Source: [Erwinia] mediterraneensis (GTDB taxonomy: Bacteria > Pseudomonadota > Gammaproteobacteria > Enterobacterales > Enterobacteriaceae). Taken from it: a DNA stretch of 64,000 nucleotides. The stretch is taken from the NCBI RefSeq assembly GCF_900604315.1, contig NZ_LR026978.1:3482013-3546012 (forward strand). The letters run 5' to 3'. The notes under the pieces are model-generated. The model saw only the letters and a list, made by a program, of their open reading frames with translations, was not told the DNA's origin and ran no database searches. Position 1 is the stretch's first letter; the number at the start of each line of letters is the position of its first letter. The translations under genes were made by a program, and so were the position numbers. Shown here piece by piece: positions 47,276 to 56,138 of the stretch.

Positions 47276-47558
47276 TGCCATTCGTCGCGCCGTGCTACCT
47301 GACAGCCTCGGTGCCATCCGCAGCTGCCGCCCGCTGTTTGCTGCGCCTGCTCCGCAGTTTTCCTGGCGGGCGCTGTGGCGTGGATTGCAACGATCGTTTC
47401 GCCTGATGGTTGGCGTGCAGGATTATCAAAATTACCTGCAGCATATGCGTACCCATCATCCAGACCAGACGCCGATGGATGAACGCGCCTTTCACCGCTA
47501 CTGCCTTGAAGCGCGCTTTCCCGGTAAAGCGGGCAAGCTGGGAAAATGTCCGTGCTGA
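47268..47558 (+). CDS. YbdD/YjiX-family small protein with N-terminal extension
   Basis: 96 residues. The conserved part (LMVGVQDYQNYLQHMRTHHP, then KCPC at the end) is the YbdD/YjiX domain that accompanies CstA-type transporters. The first 40 residues are absent from E. coli YbdD (65 residues), so this member is extended. The start at 47268 follows GAAGAGG and overlaps the transporter stop. A helper role for the transporter is inferred from constant co-occurrence. Confidence 0.82.
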   Translation: MSDAIRRAVLPDSLGAIRSCRPLFAAPAPQFSWRALWRGLQRSFRLMVGVQDYQNYLQHMRTHHPDQTPMDERAFHRYCLEARFPGKAGKLGKCPC

Positions 47559-47564
47559 GATCCG

Positions 47565-47589
47565 AAGCCCTGCACAGCGGGGCTTTTTT
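47565..47589 (+). terminator. Terminator of the cstA-like operon
   Basis: AAGCCC, TGC/GCG inner pairs and GGGGCTTTTTT form a hairpin with T tract seven bases after the stop. Confidence 0.75.
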
Positions 47590-47712
47590 CATCATTTTTC
47601 GCGGAAAGAAAAAATAAATTCAACAGGCTGCTTGTACTGAAGCTGGTTTGATGAATACTGTTGCTAAATAATAACATAACCCCTGCAGAGCATTTCTCCG
47701 GAGGAAGTTTTC

Positions 47713-49698
47713 ATGACCGATGAACAAGGGCAATCGATGTTGTATACCTTGTTTGGTACCACCAGCCCTTACTGGCGTCTTACCGCGGACAGTGATGCTC
47801 TGCATCTGGCAGAAAATGAGAACGCACATATTAATCTTGCCGTGCCGCTGACACCTCCACAGGCCAGTCTGCTGCGTGCCATGACCGTGATTACGTCCAG
47901 CATCAACCTGACTCTTTCGCTGCACGGCGAGCCGGTAGCGATGCACTTTGTCGGCCGCAAGGTCAATCAGTCGAGCTGGGCTGGCACCGCCTCCGCCTGG
48001 GGCGATACCTCCTCGGTAGCGCGCGACCTGACGCTCGGACTCTCTTTTGCCGAACAGGTGGTATCAGAAGCCAATTCGGTGATTGTTATTCTCGATCAGC
48101 GCGGCAATATCCAGCGCTTCAATCGGCTGAGTGAAGAGTATACCGGCCTGAAAGAGCAGGAAGTGATTGGCCGTAATGTGTTTCAGCTGTTTATGACGCG
48201 CAAAGAAGCGAGTGCGTCACGGCGCAACATTGCCGGCTTTTTCCGCGACGGTAACTCCTACGAAGTGGAACGCTGGATTAAAACCAAAAAAGGTCAACGT
48301 CTGTTTCTGTTTCGTAATAAGTTTGTCCACAGCGGCAGCGGGAAAAATGAAATTTTCTTAATCTGTTCCGGAACCGATATTACTGAAGAGCGACGGGCGC
48401 AGGAGCGTTTGCGGGTACTGGCTAACACCGATACCGTCACCGGTTTGCCTAATCGCAACGCCATTCATCAGCAAATCAGCCTGGCCCTGGAGAAAGCAGG
48501 CCTGCAGGAAACCGGGGTGGTTTATCTCGATCTGGACAACTTTAAGAAGGTCAATGACGCCTACGGCCATATGTTTGGCGACCAGCTGTTGCAGGCAGTG
48601 TCGCTGGCGATCCTCAGCTGCCTTGAGAAAAACCAGACCCTCGCCCGTCTGGGCGGCGATGAATTTGTGGTGCTGGCCGAGCAGACCAGTCAGGCAGCGC
48701 TGGAAGCGATGGCCGCACGCATTCTGGAGCGTCTGCGCCAGCCGTTCCGCATTGGTCTGATTGAAGTTTACAGCGGCTGCTCCATCGGCGTGGCTCTCGC
48801 CCCGGCCCACGGGACCGATCGCGAAAGCCTGATCCGCAATGCCGATACCGCGATGTACCACGCCAAAGAGAATGGCCGCGGCCGTTTTTGCGTATTCGCC
48901 AGCGAAATGAATCAGCGCGTCTTTGAGTATCTGTGGCTGGATACTAACCTGCGCAAGGCGCTGGAGCAGGATCAACTGATCGTATACTACCAGCCAAAAG
49001 TCGATCGTGATGGCAAGGTGCGCAGTGCCGAGGCGCTGGTACGCTGGCATTCACCGGAGCGCGGTCTGGTGCCGCCGGGCGACTTTATCTCCTATGCCGA
49101 AGAGTCAGGGCTGATCGTCCCCCTTGGCCGCTGGGTGATGCTCAATGTTCTGCAGCAAATTTTGCAGTGGCGACACGAAGGCATCGATCTGCGCGTGGCA
49201 GTAAACGTCTCGCCGCGTCAGCTGATCGATCAAAGCATTTACAGCGATCTGAAACAGGCGATGGCGGAGAGCGATCTGGTGTGCTGCCCGATCGATATAG
49301 AACTTACGGAAAGCTGTCTGATTGAGAACGAATCCCAGGCGCTGATGTTGATGAAACAGTTTCAGGATCTGGGCGCTCAGGTGCATCTGGATGACTTCGG
49401 CACCGGCTATTCGTCGTTGTCGCAGCTGGCGCGCGTACCGATCAATGCCATCAAGCTGGATCAGAGCTTTATCCGTAACGTGAATGAGCAACCCGTTTCG
49501 CAGTCACTGGTACGGGCGATTGTGGCGGTCGCCAGGGCCCTCGATCTGCAGGTGATCGCCGAAGGCATTGAAACCGAGTCTGAGGAGGAGTTTGTGCTTA
49601 ACAGCGGTGTGGATGGCCGTCAGGGCTATTACTACGCGAAGCCAATGCCCGCCGAACAGTTCGGGCATTGGCTGACTAAGCATCCTGCCCGCGTTTAA
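47713..49698 (+). CDS. pdeR: PdeR/RpfR: c-di-GMP enzyme with PAS-GGDEF-EAL and RpfF-interaction domain
   Basis: 661 residues, the length of E. coli PdeR (Gmr, YciR) and close to RpfR of Burkholderia and Cronobacter. Order: N-terminal domain 1-95 (the RpfF-interaction region in RpfR), PAS about 107-225, GGDEF with intact G314-F318 (LGGDEF), EAL with intact E440-L442. In RpfR, DSF fatty acids bind the PAS domain and switch on c-di-GMP breakdown. The convergent rpfF homologue 15 bases away makes the RpfR reading preferable here; in E. coli, which lacks rpfF, PdeR controls curli through DgcM and MlrA. Confidence 0.92.
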   Translation: MTDEQGQSMLYTLFGTTSPYWRLTADSDALHLAENENAHINLAVPLTPPQASLLRAMTVITSSINLTLSLHGEPVAMHFVGRKVNQSSWAGTASAWGDTSSVARDLTLGLSFAEQVVSEANSVIVILDQRGNIQRFNRLSEEYTGLKEQEVIGRNVFQLFMTRKEASASRRNIAGFFRDGNSYEVERWIKTKKGQRLFLFRNKFVHSGSGKNEIFLICSGTDITEERRAQERLRVLANTDTVTGLPNRNAIHQQISLALEKAGLQETGVVYLDLDNFKKVNDAYGHMFGDQLLQAVSLAILSCLEKNQTLARLGGDEFVVLAEQTSQAALEAMAARILERLRQPFRIGLIEVYSGCSIGVALAPAHGTDRESLIRNADTAMYHAKENGRGRFCVFASEMNQRVFEYLWLDTNLRKALEQDQLIVYYQPKVDRDGKVRSAEALVRWHSPERGLVPPGDFISYAEESGLIVPLGRWVMLNVLQQILQWRHEGIDLRVAVNVSPRQLIDQSIYSDLKQAMAESDLVCCPIDIELTESCLIENESQALMLMKQFQDLGAQVHLDDFGTGYSSLSQLARVPINAIKLDQSFIRNVNEQPVSQSLVRAIVAVARALDLQVIAEGIETESEEEFVLNSGVDGRQGYYYAKPMPAEQFGHWLTKHPARV

Positions 49699-49713
49699 TC
49701 TCGCTGGTCAGAA

Positions 49714-50580
49714 TTAGCCGACTTTACGCAACGTAGCGCTGTGTCGGTTTTGTAACTGTACCAGGCGTTCCATATAAGCAATGTCTTTCGGCTCCAGCGT
49801 AAAGGCGTAATCGACCCAGTCCTCGGTGATGTCCATCAGCTCGGCGCGGGAGAGTTGCAGTACCCGCTGACGGGCTTTTAACATCGCCCGTATGCCGTTC
49901 AGTTTAGGACGTAAGGTATCAATGAATGTGCGCGTGGCGCGATAACTCTCCCCTGGCTGGAACACTTTATCCACCAGTCCGCGCGCTTCGTACCATTCGG
50001 CGCTGTGCGACTCCCCTTCGCAAATCAGCTCCTCCGCCAGTTTCATGCCGGCCCGGCGCGCCACCAGTGAGTAGCCGCCCATGCCGGGAAACAGGTTAAA
50101 GGCGATTTCCGGAAAGCCCATGCGCGCATTGTTTTGCGCCAGGATGAAGTGATGCGCCAGCGCGGCCTCAAAACCACCGCCCAGCGCGCTGCCTTCAATC
50201 ATCGCCAGCGTCACCGCCCCGGTATCGAACCCCTTTGCCGCCGAATGGATGCAGTCCACGCAGGCGCGGGCATAAGCGCGCAAGGCTTCGCGACGCCCGT
50301 TGCGAATGCACTCGACAAAAAAGCGCAGATCACCGCCGGCATTAAACATCTGCGGCACCAGCGAACCGGTAACCCAGAAATCGATCGGCAAACCAGAACG
50401 CTGTGCGGCATAGCTCAGGTTCATGATCTCTTCGATCAACTCATGGTTGAAACTGGGGCGTGGTTGCGCCTGCAGCATCATCCACATGGTTTTGCGTCCT
50501 TCTTCATAATAAGCGACAAGCTGGCTGGTTTTTCCCGCTTCGGTGAACAGTCTGCAGGTTGGCTGATTAATTACTGACAT
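49714..50580 (-). CDS. rpfF: RpfF-type DSF synthase (crotonase family)
   Basis: 288 residues (Xanthomonas RpfF has 289). The crotonase fold carries MFNAGGDLRFF near 79, an RpfF mark, and the two catalytic glutamates Glu138 (GSALGGGFEAAL) and Glu158 (MGFPEIAFNLFPGMGGY), spaced 20 residues apart as in Glu141/Glu161 of Xanthomonas. RpfF makes cis-2-unsaturated fatty acids from 3-hydroxyacyl-ACP by dehydration and thioester cleavage. It could be a different enoyl-CoA hydratase, but the motifs and the pdeR/rpfR neighbour argue strongly for RpfF. Confidence 0.88.
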   Translation of the reverse strand: MSVINQPTCRLFTEAGKTSQLVAYYEEGRKTMWMMLQAQPRPSFNHELIEEIMNLSYAAQRSGLPIDFWVTGSLVPQMFNAGGDLRFFVECIRNGRREALRAYARACVDCIHSAAKGFDTGAVTLAMIEGSALGGGFEAALAHHFILAQNNARMGFPEIAFNLFPGMGGYSLVARRAGMKLAEELICEGESHSAEWYEARGLVDKVFQPGESYRATRTFIDTLRPKLNGIRAMLKARQRVLQLSRAELMDITEDWVDYAFTLEPKDIAYMERLVQLQNRHSATLRKVG

Positions 50581-50685
50581 AGTCTCTATCCTCTGTTTAT
50601 TTGATGCGTTCTACGCCACATCAGCGTAATCCAGAGTGAGGCCATACCAAATGAGAGTTTGATTTCTAAAGTAAATTACAGAGAT

Positions 50686-50709
50686 ATTCCCGACGGGGTT
50701 GCCGGGAAT
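50686..50709 (-). terminator. Possible terminator of kdgT
   Basis: ATTCCCG and CGGGAAT pair across 10 bases just after the kdgT stop on the minus strand; the T tract is weak. Confidence 0.4.
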
Positions 50710-50721
50710 TAATTAGCAGGC

Positions 50722-51705
50722 TTACTTGATAGCCGCGCGCTGGCCGACAGACAGATGAGCGCGCTTTACGCGTCGGGAATAGAGGGCGGTAATAATCGGC
50801 ACCAGCACCGACGTCACAATCACCGAAGTGGCCACCAGCGCAGTCGCCGCCGGCGCCATCGGCTTAAACTGCGGGATCATTTCGGCAATCAGGACCGGCG
50901 TAGCCACCGCCGCCCCGGCGGTACTGGATGCGGCAATGCCCGCCGTACCATCTCCGCCGCCGATCAGTCGATCGGCAATTATCAGCGGAATACCGGTGAT
51001 CACGATCACCGCCAGGCCCAGCAAAATTCCCGGCATACCGGTTTGCGCGATTACCGACAGATCAATGGTGTTACCCAGCGCGAAGGCGAAAAACGGAATC
51101 AGGGTATGCACCGCTTTAGCGAAAAATTCGCGCAGTTCCGGATCGAGATTCCCCAGGGTAAAGCCCACCAGGAAGGGTAATACTGCCCCGATGAAAAGAT
51201 GTGGCTCAAAGGAGGCGATGCCGGCAGTGCCGAGGATCACCATGGTCATTAACGGCCCCGACTCCAGCGACATCAGCACAAAGGCCCCCGCCTCTTCACG
51301 GCTGCCGTACTGCTGCATGATCGAGGCATATAATCCGCCGTTGGTCATGTCCATGGCGGCAACCAGCGCCATGGTAGAGAGACCGGCGAACATGCCCACT
51401 TCGATGCCATTCTCTGGCATTACCCGTGCTGCGATGGCGGCAACTACCCAGGCCACGGCAATTTTGGTGATGACCAGCGTCCCCGATTTACGCAGTACCA
51501 CGCCGGTTGCGCTGAGCTTAATCGACGCGCCCATACAGAAGAACCAGACCGCCAGAATTGGCACCGTGCCGCTAATCAGACCATTGGTAAAGGAGCCAAA
51601 ATATTTCCCCGCATCGGGAGAAAAGGTATGGCACAGAGCACCGATGAATAATGGTACCAGCATCATGCCGCCGGGAAGTTTATCTATCGCACGCTTGATA
51701 TGCAT
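50722..51705 (-). CDS. kdgT: 2-keto-3-deoxygluconate permease KdgT
   Basis: 327 residues, about ten membrane helices, N-terminus [20 protein letters not shown] and conserved [15 protein letters not shown]. KdgT imports 2-keto-3-deoxygluconate, a product of pectin breakdown, by proton symport. The catabolic genes kdgK and kdgA are not adjacent. Two KdgR-like operators 108-147 bases upstream indicate repression by KdgR and induction by pectin intermediates, a common trait of plant-associated enterobacteria. Confidence 0.93.
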   Translation of the reverse strand: MHIKRAIDKLPGGMMLVPLFIGALCHTFSPDAGKYFGSFTNGLISGTVPILAVWFFCMGASIKLSATGVVLRKSGTLVITKIAVAWVVAAIAARVMPENGIEVGMFAGLSTMALVAAMDMTNGGLYASIMQQYGSREEAGAFVLMSLESGPLMTMVILGTAGIASFEPHLFIGAVLPFLVGFTLGNLDPELREFFAKAVHTLIPFFAFALGNTIDLSVIAQTGMPGILLGLAVIVITGIPLIIADRLIGGGDGTAGIAASSTAGAAVATPVLIAEMIPQFKPMAPAATALVATSVIVTSVLVPIITALYSRRVKRAHLSVGQRAAIK

Positions 51706-51812
51706 AATGGTGTCACCTTTGCTGATCCAGAGGAGATTGCGTTAGGGATGCCCGCAGGCAAGACCAGCAAAATAGCGAGAGTACGCAAAGAAAAAAGTGA
51801 TCTCAGCTTAAA

Positions 51813-51852
51813 CTTGAAATGCTGTTTTATTTTTATATATACATTGTTTCAT
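51813..51852. promoter_or_regulatory. Tandem KdgR operators upstream of kdgT
   Basis: Against the KdgR pattern AATRAAAYRNYRTTTYATT, positions 51813-51831 (CTTGAAATGCTGTTTTATT) match at 17 of 19 bases. A second site on the minus strand, 51852-51834 (AATGAAACAATG...), matches about 15. They are adjacent and flank the likely kdgT promoter. Confidence 0.65.
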
Positions 51853-51931
51853 TACTTTGGCCTGCGTCGCCATACCAGTGACAAAGGGTGCCCAGGGGCG
51901 CCCTTTGTGGTAAGCCGCGGCGCAGAAAGAA

Positions 51932-52630
51932 TTAACGCTGTCCGTACCAGGCGTTTTTGCCATGTTTACGCTGATAGTGCAGATCCAGCAGGCTCTGCTG
52001 TATCGGCGGCAAATCAGCCCGCAACTGCTGCGTATAAAGCGCCATATAAGCCACCTCTTCCAGCACCACCGCGCTGTGCACTGCCGCCTGCGCATCGCTA
52101 CCCCAGGCAAAGGGGCCGTGAGAATTGACCAGCGCAGCAGGAATACTTTCCGGTGAGAGCTCTCGTGTGGTGAAGGTTTCAATAATCACCTGACCGGTAT
52201 TCCACTCATAGTTGTGGTGGATCTCCTCATCGCGCATGGCGCGTGTGCAGGGAATCTCGCCATAGAAATCATCGGCATGGGTAGTGCCCCAGGCGGGAAG
52301 CGCGCGACCCGCCTGTGCCCAGATGGTGGCATGGCGGGAATGGGTATGGACAATTCCGCCGATTTGCGGCCAGGCGAGATAGAGAGCGCGGTGGGTTGCC
52401 GTATCTGATGAAGGTCTTCTGTTCCCTTCGATAATGTTGCCGCTTTCCAGTTCAACCACCACCATATCGTCGCGTTGCATCTTATCGTAAGCAAGCCCGG
52501 AAGGTTTGATGACCAGCAACCCGCGCTCACGGTCTACCGCACTGACGTTACCCCAGGTAAAAGTGACCAACTGATAACGCGGTAAATCGAGATTCGCTTC
52601 CAGTACCTGCTGTTTAAGATCTTCCAGCAT
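51932..52630 (-). CDS. araD: L-ribulose-5-phosphate 4-epimerase AraD
   Basis: 232 residues of the class II aldolase family. Zinc ligands are in [11 protein letters not shown] near residues 93-103 and in the NSHGPFAWG loop near 168; the active-site Tyr is near the C-terminus (AWYGQR). It interconverts L-ribulose-5-P and D-xylulose-5-P. The MLEDLK start at 52630 matches E. coli AraD; ATG 52636, two codons upstream, has an AGGAG three bases away and is the alternative. araA and araB are not adjacent, so it is an isolated copy; UlaF or SgbE would be the paralogues to exclude. Confidence 0.85.
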   Translation of the reverse strand: MLEDLKQQVLEANLDLPRYQLVTFTWGNVSAVDRERGLLVIKPSGLAYDKMQRDDMVVVELESGNIIEGNRRPSSDTATHRALYLAWPQIGGIVHTHSRHATIWAQAGRALPAWGTTHADDFYGEIPCTRAMRDEEIHHNYEWNTGQVIIETFTTRELSPESIPAALVNSHGPFAWGSDAQAAVHSAVVLEEVAYMALYTQQLRADLPPIQQSLLDLHYQRKHGKNAWYGQR

Positions 52631-52949
52631 AAACATATTCTCCTGATCGAAGTTATCAGGTGATTTTGCGGACCGGCAGTGAAAATCGTTATGGAGGGAT
52701 TGGCTGGAAAAGCAGCAGAATATGGCTGTGTGTGAAAATATGTGGCGCGAATTAAGAGTTTTCTACCTTTGTAACCGCAGCGTAAAGTTTAAACTTGTCT
52801 CAGGCAATCAGCGGATCTGTTTAGCAGGCCGCGCACGATGGCTGTTCACCCGCCCGGAACTGAAGCGCCCAGGATGCCCCGCTTACTGCGTACGTCACGG
52901 AAGAGAAGTGACGCCGACTCAGCGGGTGAAGAAAATCAGAGCAAACCAC
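52631..52949. other. Intergenic region araD-osmB
   Basis: About 360 bases with the divergent araD and osmB promoters. No coding sequence with a ribosome site; a 78-codon frame at 52722-52958 has no support. Confidence 0.5.
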
Positions 52950-52956
52950 CTATACT
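52950..52956 (+). promoter_or_regulatory. Sigma-S-type -10 element of osmB
   Basis: CTATACT is an exact match to the sigma-S -10 consensus, 38 bases before the osmB ATG; osmB is RpoS- and osmolarity-dependent in E. coli. Confidence 0.7.
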
Positions 52957-52993
52957 GAAGGTGTTGCCTCTGCGAATAACTAAGGAGAAGTTT

Positions 52994-53209
52994 ATGACAA
53001 CAACGATGAAACGTATCACTGCAACAGTACTGGCTACCACGCTGGTAGTCGCCCTGAGCGGCTGTTCTAACTGGTCCAAACGTGACCGTAACACCGCTAT
53101 CGGTGCTGGCGCAGGCGCTATCGGCGGCTCTGTACTGACCAACGGCAGCGCGTTAGGAACGGTTGGCGGTGCAGCGGTAGGCGGCATTATTGGTCATCAG
53201 GTTCATTAA
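52994..53209 (+). CDS. osmB: Osmotically inducible lipoprotein OsmB
   Basis: 71 residues from ATG 52994 (AAGGAG upstream). Lipoprotein signal with LSGC (Cys24) and a Gly/Ala-rich glycine-zipper region (AIGAGAGAIGGSVLTNGSAL). The longer frame from 52838 has no ribosome site. OsmB is an outer-membrane lipoprotein of unknown function induced by osmotic stress and stationary phase. Convergent with yciH. Confidence 0.95.
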   Translation: MTTTMKRITATVLATTLVVALSGCSNWSKRDRNTAIGAGAGAIGGSVLTNGSALGTVGGAAVGGIIGHQVH

Positions 53210-53265
53210 TGACCGATCAGCAATAAGAATAATTTTCGGCTTTACGCAGCGCATCTACCTGTCAT

Positions 53266-53291
53266 CGGGCCACAGAGTGGCCCGCTCTTTT
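53266..53291 (+). terminator. Terminator of osmB
   Basis: CGGGCCAC, loop AGA, GTGGCCCG, then CTCTTTTG. Confidence 0.85.
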
Positions 53292-53292
53292 G

Positions 53293-53616
53293 TTAACCGC
53301 CCGCGAGTTTGACTTTCATCCCTTTCGCTTCCAGCAAACTTTTCAGCAGATCGCGCTTGTCGCCCTGAATTTCAATCACGCCCTCTTTCACCGCGCCGCC
53401 ACATCCGCACTTTTTCTTCAACTCAGCAGCCAGCTTGTCCAGGGCAACGTCATCCAGATCAATACCACTGATCAGACATACTCCTTTGCCTTTGCGCCCG
53501 CTGGTCTGACGCTGAATACGTACGATACCGTCACCTTTCGGGCGTTCGGCTTTTGCCTGCGGCTGTTCAATACGGCCGCTCTCAGTTGAGTAGACGAGAG
53601 GATTGTCCTGCGCCAT
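53293..53616 (-). CDS. yciH: SUI1-domain protein YciH
   Basis: 107 residues. The C-terminal two thirds are the eIF1/SUI1 fold (GRKGKGVCLISGIDL, KKKCGCGGAVKEGVIEIQGD). YciH can act on start-codon fidelity and repress translation of some mRNAs under stress in E. coli. The start overlaps the pyrF stop by one base, so it is translated from the same message. Confidence 0.95.
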   Translation of the reverse strand: MAQDNPLVYSTESGRIEQPQAKAERPKGDGIVRIQRQTSGRKGKGVCLISGIDLDDVALDKLAAELKKKCGCGGAVKEGVIEIQGDKRDLLKSLLEAKGMKVKLAGG

Positions 53617-54332
53617 CAGGCCTCCTGTAAGCTGGCAAGAATGTTGTGCAGCGTTGCTGCCGGATCGGCGGACTGAGTAATCGGCCGGCCAATTACCATA
53701 TAGTCGACGCCCGCCTGTTTTGCCTGCTGTGGCGTCATAATGCGACGCTGATCACCCGCCTCGCTGCCTGCCGGACGAATACCCGGCGTAACCAGCGCAA
53801 AGGCGTCGCCCAGCTGCTGTTTAAAGCGGGCTGCTTCCTGTGCCGAGCAGACCACGCCATCGAGGCCACAACGCTGCGCCAGGCGCGCCAGGCGTTCCGC
53901 CTGCTCAGCGGGCGTGATCGTAATACCGAGATCCTTCAGGTCATCGGCATCCATGCTGGTCAGCACTGTTACCGCTATCAGCAATGGCGCATCTTTGCCA
54001 TAGGGCACCAGCGCTTCGCGCGCCGCTTCCATCATGCGCGCCCCGCCGCTGGCGTGGACATTTACCATCCAGACGCCGAGTTCTGCCGCTGCGGCTACCG
54101 CATGGGCAGTGGTATTGGGAATATCATGAAATTTGAGATCAAGGAAAATGTCAAAACCGCGCGCCTGCAGCGTTTTAACCAACGACGGACCAAACAGCGT
54201 GAACATTTCTTTACCCACTTTCAACCGGCAGCTTTGCGGGTCGATACGATCAACAAAAGCCAGCGCGCGGTTCAGATCGGCGTAATCCAGCGCCACCAGA
54301 ACGGGAGAAGGGGTCAGGGCGTGAGAAGACAT
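53616..54332 (-). CDS. pyrF: Orotidine 5'-phosphate decarboxylase
   Basis: 238 residues from ATG 54332 behind GAGGAA; the 31 extra codons to 54425 are not homologous. The catalytic [12 protein letters not shown] near residue 60-71 is the OMP decarboxylase signature (Lys-X-Asp-X3-Asp type), and [16 protein letters not shown] near 191 binds phosphate. It makes UMP. yciH follows with a one-base overlap. Confidence 0.96.
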   Translation of the reverse strand: MSSHALTPSPVLVALDYADLNRALAFVDRIDPQSCRLKVGKEMFTLFGPSLVKTLQARGFDIFLDLKFHDIPNTTAHAVAAAAELGVWMVNVHASGGARMMEAAREALVPYGKDAPLLIAVTVLTSMDADDLKDLGITITPAEQAERLARLAQRCGLDGVVCSAQEAARFKQQLGDAFALVTPGIRPAGSEAGDQRRIMTPQQAKQAGVDYMVIGRPITQSADPAATLHNILASLQEA

Positions 54333-54531
54333 TAACAATTCCTCGGCAGTGCGCACCCGGTGCAGGCGCGATTGACAAACGGCAAGCATTCTACCTGCCG
54401 TCAGGGATAGCTGCCACTTCTTCATCTTCTGCCAGACTTTTCAGTGCACTCTGGTGCAGGTTGGCAGGTTAATTTCTTATGGGTATGTTGTAACTATAAA
54501 CACCTCTGTCAGCAGACCGGGCAGATGGCCA

Positions 54532-55701
54532 CTACTGGCCATCCAGTCCACGAATCGGTTTCACTGATGACCAGGCGCGACAGGAGGGACAATGCCAGTA
54601 CAGCGCATGGGCCGTAAAGCCACATTTCTGACAGCGGTAACGCGGTTTGGTACGAATCTGCTCGCCTACCATATCGCGCAGCACCATCAGGCTCTCTTTC
54701 GCCCGACCATCCTCTGCTTCGTGCAGGTGGAAATCCATCAGGCGATGGAAAACGCGCATGGTAGGATGACGCTGCAGCTGACGGTTAATGTAATTTTGCG
54801 CCGCCTCTGCACCCTCCTGTTGCTCAATAATATCGGCCAGATAGAGTTCGGCCGCAGCACCGGTGTTTTCTTCCACACAGCGCTGCAGAAAGTGGGTCCA
54901 GGCGTCCGCCTGATTAAGTCGCTGATAGCAGGTTTGCAGCATCGGCAGCGTTTCGCTCACCAGCTCTTTGTCCTGTTCCAGCACACGCTGCAGGCGATCA
55001 ACCGCTCTGGCATTGTCACCCTGCTCCATCAGGATCCGTCCCATCATGATCGAGATACGCGCGCTTTGCCGATCGGCCGCCTCGCCTTTTTTCAGCAGCC
55101 CCATCGCACGGTCAAGGTCGTCGCTGCTGATCGCCTGCAGCGCCAGCTCACAATAAAAATGGGCAATTTCACCCTTTTGCTTATCCTGACCCAGCTTCAC
55201 CAGCCGCTCCGCTACTTCGATAGCCTGTTGCCAGTCGCTGGTGGCCTGATGGATCAGCAGCAGCTGTTGCAGCGCGCCGATACGGAAGTCTGTTTCGTCC
55301 GTCAGCTGGTTAAACATATCTTCGGCGCGGTCGTACAGGCCCGCAGCCATATAGTCGCGCCCCAGCTGCTGCACCGCCAGTAAGCGCTGCTCATAGTTCA
55401 GCGAGGCGCTTTCCATTAACGCCTGATGAATGCGGATAGCGCGGTCCACTTCTCCACGCGAACGGAACAGGTTACCCAGCGTCAGGTGCGCTTCCACCGT
55501 GCCGCTGTCCTCTTTCAACATATCGAGAAAAAGATCGACCGCTTTGTCCTGCTGGTTAGAGAGGAGAAAGTTCACTCCGGCCACATATTCGCGGGAAAGG
55601 CGGTTCGCTTCCTGTTGCTTACCTTGTTGCGCGCTGCGACGGCCCATATACCAGCCGTAAACCGCCGCAACAGGCAGTAACAGAAACAGCAATTCAAGCA
55701 T
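54532..55701 (-). CDS. lapB: Lipopolysaccharide assembly protein B (LapB/YciM)
   Basis: 389 residues: one N-terminal membrane anchor (LELLFLLLPVAAVYGWYMG), a run of TPR repeats and a C-terminal rubredoxin-like zinc site with four cysteines (CQKC near 356 and CPSC near 371). LapB delivers LpxC to FtsH for degradation and thereby balances lipopolysaccharide synthesis. It lies five bases after lapA on the same strand. Confidence 0.96.
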   Translation of the reverse strand: MLELLFLLLPVAAVYGWYMGRRSAQQGKQQEANRLSREYVAGVNFLLSNQQDKAVDLFLDMLKEDSGTVEAHLTLGNLFRSRGEVDRAIRIHQALMESASLNYEQRLLAVQQLGRDYMAAGLYDRAEDMFNQLTDETDFRIGALQQLLLIHQATSDWQQAIEVAERLVKLGQDKQKGEIAHFYCELALQAISSDDLDRAMGLLKKGEAADRQSARISIMMGRILMEQGDNARAVDRLQRVLEQDKELVSETLPMLQTCYQRLNQADAWTHFLQRCVEENTGAAAELYLADIIEQQEGAEAAQNYINRQLQRHPTMRVFHRLMDFHLHEAEDGRAKESLMVLRDMVGEQIRTKPRYRCQKCGFTAHALYWHCPSCRAWSSVKPIRGLDGQ

Positions 55702-55706
55702 CCAGA

Positions 55707-56012
55707 TTATTCCCTGCTGGCAGGCACGTTTGCAGACGAGACGGTATTGCCCTGCTCAATCTGCGCCTGCAGGCGCTTTACTTTGCGCTGTGCATGGGCC
55801 AGCGACACGCGAACCCGCAGCCAGAACAGACCGCAAATCGCCCAGCCGAGCAGAAAGCCAGCACCAAAGAGCGCTGCCAGCAGCGTAGAGATACGGAATT
55901 CGCCCTGCGCCAGCAGATAATTGAAGGTAATGATCTGATCGTTATGTGCACCCAGGGTGACAGAGATGATGAAGATGACCAAAACCACTAAAAAAATCAG
56001 CAAATATTTCAC
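55707..56012 (-). CDS. lapA: Lipopolysaccharide assembly protein A (LapA/YciS)
   Basis: 101 residues with two membrane helices (about 2-22 and 43-66) and a cytoplasmic coiled tail (RVSLAHAQRKVKRLQAQIE), the DUF1049 architecture. It starts at GTG 56012 with an AGGA ribosome site. Forms an operon with lapB. Confidence 0.94.
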   Translation of the reverse strand: MKYLLIFLVVLVIFIISVTLGAHNDQIITFNYLLAQGEFRISTLLAALFGAGFLLGWAICGLFWLRVRVSLAHAQRKVKRLQAQIEQGNTVSSANVPASRE

Positions 56013-56138
56013 AGTGCATCCTGTTGTGAGGTTATCCAGATGAATTATGCCAAAAACGGGGCCAGGATACTGCTCCCTGACAGCAATGTTATACCGGTAA
56101 TGTCTACAATATGGGGATCAATGAGCGCTTTACAATCA

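Noticed and set aside
51881-51908. Long inverted repeat ACAAAGGG...CCCTTTGT after araD
   Set aside because: Strong pairing but no T tract on either side, so I do not list it as a terminator; likely a weak or Rho-assisted transcript end.
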